NCBI RefSeq assembly: GCF_963678635.1
Contig: NC_087071.1
Coordinates: 26,209,378-26,273,377 of the forward strand
Reading direction: 5' to 3'
Origin: Symsagittifera roscoffensis
Taxonomy: Eukaryota; Xenacoelomorpha; Acoela; Convolutidae
DNA length: 64,000 nt
Under the pieces are notes generated by a model that was not told where the DNA came from, made no database searches, and worked only from the letters and a program-made list of their open reading frames with translations. Below are positions 57,414 to 64,000 of the stretch, one piece after another. Both the position numbers and the translations under genes were made by a program. Numbering within the stretch: the stretch's first letter is position 1; each line of letters opens with the position of its first letter.

Positions 57414-57650
57414 ATGTTATACGACAATAATTTAATCGAAATGTCTCTACGACTACTCAATAGATCAGAGCCAATATTCCGAACGATAACAGAACTACCC
57501 GGAATTGGAAGAAGACCTCGAACCAGAGACGACATACGACAAAGCAGAAACTTACCATATAGTTATATGATAGTTCGGCAAAAGCCAGAACAAACTTTTG
57601 TATTTAGAATACTACTAGCAATGAATTTAGATTTTCATTTGCAAACATAA
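57414..57650 (+). CDS. small conserved leader ORF (ORF-a) of copy B
   Basis: 78 codons, starting 88 bases after the LTR. It begins MLYDNNLIEMSLRL, has the block NRSEPIFRTITELPGIGRR, then RTRDDIRQSRN and ends FRILLAMNLDFHLQT, matching copy A nearly end to end. Two substitution types are seen between copies: conservative changes (I/L, K/R) and third-base changes, as expected of coding sequence. The protein is basic and unknown. An upstream ORF in this position could also act as a translational regulator of the downstream genes. Confidence 0.6.
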   Translation: MLYDNNLIEMSLRLLNRSEPIFRTITELPGIGRRPRTRDDIRQSRNLPYSYMIVRQKPEQTFVFRILLAMNLDFHLQT

Positions 57651-58578
57651 AATTTTGAAGTCAATCTTCAAAATCATTTCAGGCGCTAAACAAAATTATT
57701 AATATACAATAACGATTGATAAAAAGATCTCAGATCGTTTTCCTAAATTCTGCAGTAATATACAAAACATGTTTGAAAAATATTTATTGAAAAATCAAAA
57801 TAAAAATTAGTAGCATGACAATAAATGGTTAGTAATTATAAATCATCCTGTTGTTCCAGCTTCATCACCTAAACATAACAGCATTCATAAGCTCACTAAA
57901 ATCATAAAAATACTAAATCTTTTCCTTACACAAATTTAAATCATTTTAAAACTTAAATTCACTTAATTTTAAAATCAGATCATCAAGGCTTATCCTTGGA
58001 TCTTAAATCATTTTCTATTTAATTAAATTTAAAACTTGATCATCAAGGCCTATCCTTGGATAAAAAAGAACAACTTTGTTCTCCCCCACCCATTTAACTA
58101 GTGTCTAACGACCTCAAACGTCGATTCACTATCCAACCCTTTCTAAAAACCCAGGACTAATAGAAGTTTTTGAACAAAACTAATCATTCAAATTAGGATA
58201 AACAGTGAAGAACTTCGGTTATTCATCCTTCACTTGATCCCCCCTCTTACCAGACCCAGGATAAATCTTAGACTTAGTAAGTTTAAAATAGTATCTAACG
58301 AACTACTCGCGTTCTAATTATACCTGAACCTTGTGGATCGATTTACTATTCTCCAACCCTGAACACAATCACTACCCTTAAGTAAGATTAAGTAAGTTAA
58401 CACCTTAGCTTATACTAGCCACGAGAAAGTATAAAATCATTCTTCGGAATCGATATACTTTTCTCCCCAACCCTGAACAAATAGACCCAGGTTAGGCTAA
58501 CAAAAAAATCGTAAGGACTAACAGTTTAAGCAAAAAGAAATCATTTAACAACCTTTTGCACCCGTCATCCTAAACCTT
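57651..58578 (+). other. structured leader of copy B
   Basis: Carries two hairpin words, tcaaggcttatccttgga (57,983-58,000) and tcaaggcctatccttgga (58,043-58,060), each a 6-bp stem with a 5-6-base loop. The stem agtgaag...cttcact (58,204-58,234) follows. Three repeats of a tcgat...ccaaccct block lie near 58,120, 58,340 and 58,450. The same elements stand in copies A and C. This is where packaging and dimerisation signals would be expected, which is inference. Confidence 0.7.
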
Positions 58579-59046
58579 ATGTCATTTAAAAACCTAGGAA
58601 ATAAACAAACAATCGTTTTACACAATTGTGAAATAGATAACAAAAAATACGACCTTGTAATCACACCTCATACACAAACAGTTGGATACATTCGAACAAA
58701 ACGACAAACACTAAAGAGAAAAATAATAACTAAACAAAGACAAATTACACGAAAAAGATTTTTCAAAAACCGCAACGCATTTTCAGAATCAGAAACCAAC
58801 AGTTTAGACGAACTTTATAAACTAAAAGAATCAATAGATAAAAATTGCCCAATTCACGATCAATTATATTTCTCTGACTCAGAAACAACTTCAAATTCAT
58901 CAAAAAGAGGAAAAAGAAGAATAAAAAAGCAGTATAAACACAAACCAGTACATTTATACAATTGGAATCAACCAATTAGACACATTGATAATTACATATT
59001 AACAGTCATCAAACGAAAAAATGAGCTCAACACACACCCCAGGTGA
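58579..59046 (+). CDS. basic upstream ORF (ORF-b) of copy B, 155 residues
   Basis: Starts MSFKNLGNKQTIVLHNCEID and ends KRKNELNTHPR, overlapping the gag start by 26 bases in another frame. Residues 1-40 look folded. Residues 40-75 are a Lys/Arg-rich helix (KRKIITKQRQITRKRFFKNR). Next come an acidic/serine segment (DQLYFSDSETTSNSS) and a second basic run (KRGKRRIKKQYKHK). This charge pattern suits a nucleic-acid-binding or nuclear protein. Copy A has the same protein, frameshifted in its second half. I know no LTR-element protein of this kind in this position and assign no function. The overlap with gag suggests reinitiation or coupled translation. Confidence 0.7.
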   Translation: MSFKNLGNKQTIVLHNCEIDNKKYDLVITPHTQTVGYIRTKRQTLKRKIITKQRQITRKRFFKNRNAFSESETNSLDELYKLKESIDKNCPIHDQLYFSDSETTSNSSKRGKRRIKKQYKHKPVHLYNWNQPIRHIDNYILTVIKRKNELNTHPR

Positions 59047-62000
59047 AGAAAATCCAGATGATGATGATATCTTCCCCTTTATAGTAGATGCAACCACTGA
59101 TAGAGGACAGCATATATTTTGCAAAAATTTACTCTTAAATTTGTTTGAACCCGGAATCAGTCCATGTAAAACAGAGTTCCCAGATGTAAAAATCAAAAGA
59201 CAAATTATCGATCACTATCTAAAAGATATATGTAACCTAACACAACAATACGGAATCTACTCCATAGAATTCAGCTCACCAAATCAGAATCACAATAAAT
59301 ATATAATTCAAACAGACGACCTTGATTTAGAATTTTCAAAAGTATTCTCAGAATATATAAAAAGCATCCAATATCATAACTCACAAAGAGCAAACTCCAT
59401 ATTCACCAATGAAGTTTTTGCGATAATATATAGTTATATCTCGATATTAGAAAACGAAATCTAGATACCAAATGTCTCACCGACAGAAACATCTAAGCAT
59501 ATAAGAGTACGACATGAAATCACACTACTCTCTAGTTTTCTAAATATAATTAAAGAAAATTTCACGAAAGATGAAGTTTCACAACATACAAAACACGACT
59601 TACAAAAAATTTTGGCATGGTTCATAATAGATTATTTCACACATAATATTGATTTAATTTCACAAGCAAGAAAAAATTTTAGACGCCAAAACTCAAACGA
59701 TGATACTGCCATCACAGAACAATCAGACTATGTTTGGGACCCCGAATGGTCTCATCCCGCATTCATAAACTTCCCACAATCAATCTCAAGCCAAGCAATA
59801 AGTACGATATCTTATATAAGAGATTATGTAAGAGTAATACCATTAACCATTGATGCAACACCATTAAACTATAATACATTTTTACACAATATGCAAAATA
59901 ATAGTTTAAACTCTACAGTCATACACAATGAAAACCTCAATGGAACTAGGAATCTTACTCAACAAGATATCCAGACACCATCACACTTCATAAATGAAGA
60001 AATCGTACACACAACAACTACACAACAAAGTATTTCACCAATACGTCCAAACTTAACAACACCAAGAAATACAAACCCTTCACAAACACAGGTAACCTTA
60101 CAATCAACCGTTAAACCTTCGGTTGCCCCAAAATATTCACACATGGATTACCAAACATACAGACCCATGACAATACCGCCAAAAACACGCAAAACGTTCA
60201 CTAGAAACAATTTTGCAGACCATAATTATAATTACACACATCCATCAAAAACAAATTATCAACCACGAAAAAATTTTAGTAATTATACAAGATCTCGAAA
60301 CTGGGATAACTCAATGGCACCACCTAATTCAGTAAATTTCCAAACAAATTTACATCCTCCACAGGATCGTAGTGAAAACTATCCATTTTTTCAACAAAAT
60401 AAAATTAAAAAAAAACAAACATCTTATCAAATGGATTACTTATCCTCAGATGATGATTTCTTACAACCAGATATATTTGCACCCTATAATCAAGAATATC
60501 GTGGACAAGGAATACAGAAACCACATACATATCATAGAATTTTTTCTCCACAACCAATAGATACACAAAATCAACAACCAATTCAGCAACAAAACCCAAT
60601 TAATACACAATCTTTTCAACCAATTCAGCAACAAAACCCAATGATTGCAAACTCGTACCAACCAACACAAATGCAAAATGAAATACCACTCCCATATTAT
60701 CTTCAACAACACGAAATAACAAGAAATCAACTTTCAAATTTTTCTCAAATGCCAAATGCAGCAGAATCATTACAAATGACAATGAATCCATACCTTATGG
60801 GTAGATCATCAATAACATCAAATAAACCTTTAATGGTATTCACAGGAACAGACCCTGAATATTCTGTAGAAGACTATTTAAATGCAGTAACAGCAAATTT
60901 AAATTTAAATATAGGACCCGAACCAATTAATACGCCACTACATCAAAACTGGATACATCGACGCACAGCGTTGATACAAAAAACTTTAGACGGCGCAGCT
61001 CAAAAATGGTTTTCAGTATTACCTATAGAAATAAAATCAGACTGGAAAAGAAATACACAAGATTTTTCAAAAATGTTTGACTCCGAAAGAAACAAACAAC
61101 AACAAAGAGTTTTATGTAATGAAATTCGCAGATTACCAAACGAAACCATCAAGCAATTAGCAGTACGAATTGAAACACTAGTTCGAAAAGCATATTCATT
61201 AAATACACACGACTATAAAAACACAAAGATGACAGAAATCTTAATGATGACCTTAACACCGCAATTAAGAAAAATAGCAATAAAAAAGAGAGCATCCCAT
61301 CCTTCTTCAATTCGAGAACCCGATTTAGATTTTCGAAAACTAGTAGACAAACTAGAACAAGCAGAAATCACAATGAAACTCGAAGAAACGGAAAATCTGA
61401 AATTACAATACGTTAACAGAATTGAAACAACTTCCACAAATATAAACAATGTACAGGAATCAGATACAGACCTCGTTGAAAAAATCACTGAAATACTCAA
61501 TATTTATGAAAAACACCCAAACTTTAAAGGCAAACCATCTTTCAAAAAATGGTGTAATTATTGCCGACGATACGGACATAGCATTTCTGAATGTAGACAA
61601 AAACAACAGGACAATCAAAACAAACCTCAAAAATATAAAGAACCAAATAAATCATTCTATCAGTACATGAAAAAAGATCAAAATCTACCGAACAAAAATG
61701 TATACAGCAACAACAGTTCAGGAAAACCACTCCCGAACAATACAAATTATACAAGAAATCAATCACCATATAACTCAAGTTATAGAGGAAGATCACCAGA
61801 ACGAAGAAATACGCAAAATTCATCACAAAATCACTACAATAGACCAAATAGTCGAAATAACTACTCCAGATCAAATTCAAATACAACACGATTTGTTTCT
61901 AGATCTAATTCCCAATCAAGAAAAAATTACTATCCAAACAATCAATCACGAAATTCATCATACAATAGGAATAGAAACTACTCCAATAATCGGAATAGAA

Positions 62001-62236
62001 GTTATTCAAACAACCGAAACCAGAAATACCCGAACAATCGATCAAGGAATAACTCATATAATAGATCGAACTATAACAGACCAAACAATAATTACCAAAA
62101 CAGATCACCAAATAATTCACAAAATCGACATTCAAGTTATAATAATCGTTATAGAAATTATTCCCATTCACCACACATTATAATAATTCTAATAATCGCC
62201 ATAGAAGTAGTACACCTAAACATCAAAGAAATATAA
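59021..62236 (+). CDS. gag of copy B, interrupted by one in-frame TAG
   Basis: Starts MSSTHTPGEENPDDDDIFPF. The frame is open for 1,071 codons apart from TAG at 59,462-59,464. Copy A has sense codons at that place, so the stop is most likely a mutation; a readthrough site is a less likely alternative. Order: N-terminal helical part with NLFEPGISPC (residues about 40-50), a long Gln/Asn/Pro linker with repeated QPIQQQNPI units, capsid from MVFTGTDPEYSVEDYLNAV (near 60,835) to about 61,480, the CCHC knuckle CNYCRRYGHSISEC (61,553-61,594), then an Asn/Arg/Ser/Tyr-rich RNA-binding tail. The last 23 residues (HIIIILIIAIEV...) are out of character and come from a frame change. At over 1,000 residues gag is about twice the usual length. 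Confidence 0.88.
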
Positions 62237-64000
62237 ATCAAGTACAATCAAATCCAGAAACAACATCAGACCCTCCAGGTATTGACGACACAGTAAATGA
62301 TGTGTTACAACTCAATCAAATAAACTGTGAATCATCAGACTCAGAAAGTGAAACAGAAAACACTCTCTCCATCAATATGATAAAAGTCGAAAATGACTAT
62401 GAACCTGTTATATATGAACAACCTTTTTCATCACACATATATGAGAATCAATCAGAACTCCTTCACAATTATTATATTGAACCCATCCATTCCACACCGA
62501 CGACACAAAAAACTAATGAAATTAACACTACAAATCAACCCAATGAGAACGAAAAAACAAAATGCTTGAATACAAATCACATCTATCAAAACATACAAAA
62601 AAAACAACCCAAAGAAAAAATTTGGACAATACCATTTCTTTTAGAAAGTCCAAGAGGCAAAGAATTTCAACCACCAGATCTTGAAATTGATTTTTTAATT
62701 GATTCAGGAGCAGAATCAAATATAATAAACATTCCCACATGGAATGAAATAAAAACCTTACACCCAAAGCTAACACCTCTTGAAACCTCCAGCAAACTAG
62801 CAACAGCACAAGGATCAACATTAATAAACTACGGAAAAATTCAATTATTTCTTCTCCCCACAAGAACAATGGAGCAAAACAAAATTTTAACCAAACCATT
62901 TAAACAAATATTCCATATCACTGATATTAAACACAATATCATTGGAATACCATTTATCTCTAAATATATACCAACAATCAACATCTTGAATAGTAAAATA
63001 TTAATCAAAGATAAATATACAAAAACAAAAGACACATCCCTTACATTTTTTCAAAGATTGAATAAACAACCACCATTCTTTTCAAAATTTTACCCAATAT
63101 ATAAACAACAAAGAAAACACTTGAAACCACTATCAGGAAACATCTATAATTTTTCAATCAAACAAGTTCACCAATATGATAAAAAACAAAACAAACAAAA
63201 ATTTTATATGTCAGATTTTGAATTCAAACCTATTCATAAGTTTTTCAAAATCACAATCTCATCAATAAAATATTTGAAAAACTCGAATTCAGATATTATT
63301 TTCTCACATGTATACAACAATACACCTTACCAAGTAACATTACCTTTAGGACTTTTAGGCTATTGCGAAACCAACGCTACAATATCACTAATACACGAAA
63401 AAGCATATCGTGTAAATAATATACTCCAATTACTAGATATTTGCCATTCCACAATCCTTAATGAAGTATTATCTATAAATAATATAATAAGTAACGAAAA
63501 CAGAAATACGGATTATTTCACAAAAACCCCATATTTCAAACCTACATTCAACATAAGTAACTACACAGAGAATCAACAGAAATTTTTAACAATGTTTAAT
63601 TTCCAACATTCACAAATAACACAAGACGAATTTGAAAAACTAGCCAAACAGCTAATTAAATATTCATCAGTCTATGCAACATCCAAATTTGATGTTGGCA
63701 AAATCAGCTCATCACTACATCTCCCATTAAAACCAGACGCAGTTTTCAAAAAACAAAGAGCAAGTAAAGTACCAATTCACTTACACGATAAAGTGAACAG
63801 ATTACTCGACATTTTAGAACAATACAACATTATATCACCAGTAAACAAAGAAGAACAACCAAAAGGCAACACATTTATCAACCCTGTTATCATTCTAGCC
63901 AAAGGAGAATCATTAAAAATTGTTCTCGATGCTAGATACCTCAACTCACTCATAGATGAATCAAAGTGTAATTGGCCCATTGAACCAATACAAGTTATTT
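62155..64000 (+). CDS. pol of copy B, partial: protease and start of RT
   Basis: Open in the -1 frame relative to gag from 62,155 to the window end. The first codons continue the Asn/Ser/Arg-rich gag tail (YNNSNNRHRSSTPKHQRN). An acidic linker leads to the protease active site DFLIDSGAESNI (62,692-62,727) and its C-terminal IIGIPFIS (near 62,940). About 250 residues without a recognised domain follow, then the RT N-terminus: HLPLKPDAVFKK, NPVIILAKG and KIVLDARYLNSLIDES (63,916-63,963), in the style of Ty3/gypsy-type RT. The catalytic YxDD box lies outside. No stop interrupts it within the window. Confidence 0.88.

Larger units (their letters stand above)
56917..64000 (+). mobile_element. LTR retroelement copy B, 5' part, continues past the window
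   Basis: Plus-strand member of the copy A family: 5' LTR, primer-binding site, ORF-a, structured leader, ORF-b, gag, protease and RT start. It lacks both internal deletions of copy A and is less broken, with one in-frame stop in gag and a frame change between gag and pol. Its 3' half, where copy A carries the membrane, envelope-like and unknown ORFs, lies outside. Confidence 0.95.

Noticed and set aside
60405-62174. Several hydrophobic antisense ORFs under copy B gag
   Set aside because: They are reverse readings of Asn/Gln-rich codons in gag and have no conservation of their own.

Overview
This window is nuclear DNA of an invertebrate-type metazoan; the phylum cannot be fixed from the sequence. 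It is AT-rich, its genes are split into short GC-richer exons joined at GT/AG introns with oligo-T acceptors, and it is crowded with eukaryotic transposable elements. There is no prokaryotic or organellar gene layout and I see no RNA gene or CRISPR array.

Layout. (1) 1-17,079 is a repeat graveyard: a Ty3/gypsy-type gag remnant at the left edge, a decayed non-LTR retrotransposon (EN and RT remnants, minus strand, 3.7-6.0 kb), a complete 454-bp hAT-type MITE with an 8-bp target duplication (7,053-7,506), a 286-bp foldback (9,202-9,487) and several dispersed repeats. (2) 17,080-31,608 is one very long LTR retroelement on the minus strand (copy A), with both LTRs and a 4-bp target duplication. 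It has lost part of gag and nearly all of protease-RT-RNase H, but keeps integrase and about 5 kb of extra coding sequence: a multi-membrane-span/proline-rich protein, an envelope glycoprotein-like gene, and a further unknown ORF next to the 3' LTR. (3) 32.65-33.8 kb is a leader remnant of the same family in opposite orientation (copy C). (4) 35.2-37.4 kb holds minisatellites and a tandem duplication. (5) 37.9-53.9 kb is the genic part: a probable terminal exon of an unknown gene, a multi-exon gene for a disordered SH3-ligand-rich protein of about 880 residues, and a four-exon DC-STAMP-domain (DCST1/2-like) membrane protein gene. All lie on the plus strand, with tiny 3' UTRs and gaps of only about 200-300 bp. 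(6) 55.3-56.1 kb is an open gag-like ORF. (7) 56,917 to the right edge is a second copy of the big LTR element (copy B), plus strand, with 5' LTR, primer-binding site, two small upstream ORFs, gag with a CCHC knuckle, protease and the start of RT; it runs out of the window.

The most unusual material is this LTR family. Comparing copies A, B and C within the window supports two small ORFs before gag, a structured leader with repeated hairpins, a conserved LTR palindrome, and three genes between integrase and the 3' LTR. An intact element would be about 17 kb by inference, which is large for the group. The second point of interest is the disordered-protein gene, in which every one of its introns is in phase 2, so each internal exon can be skipped without breaking the frame.
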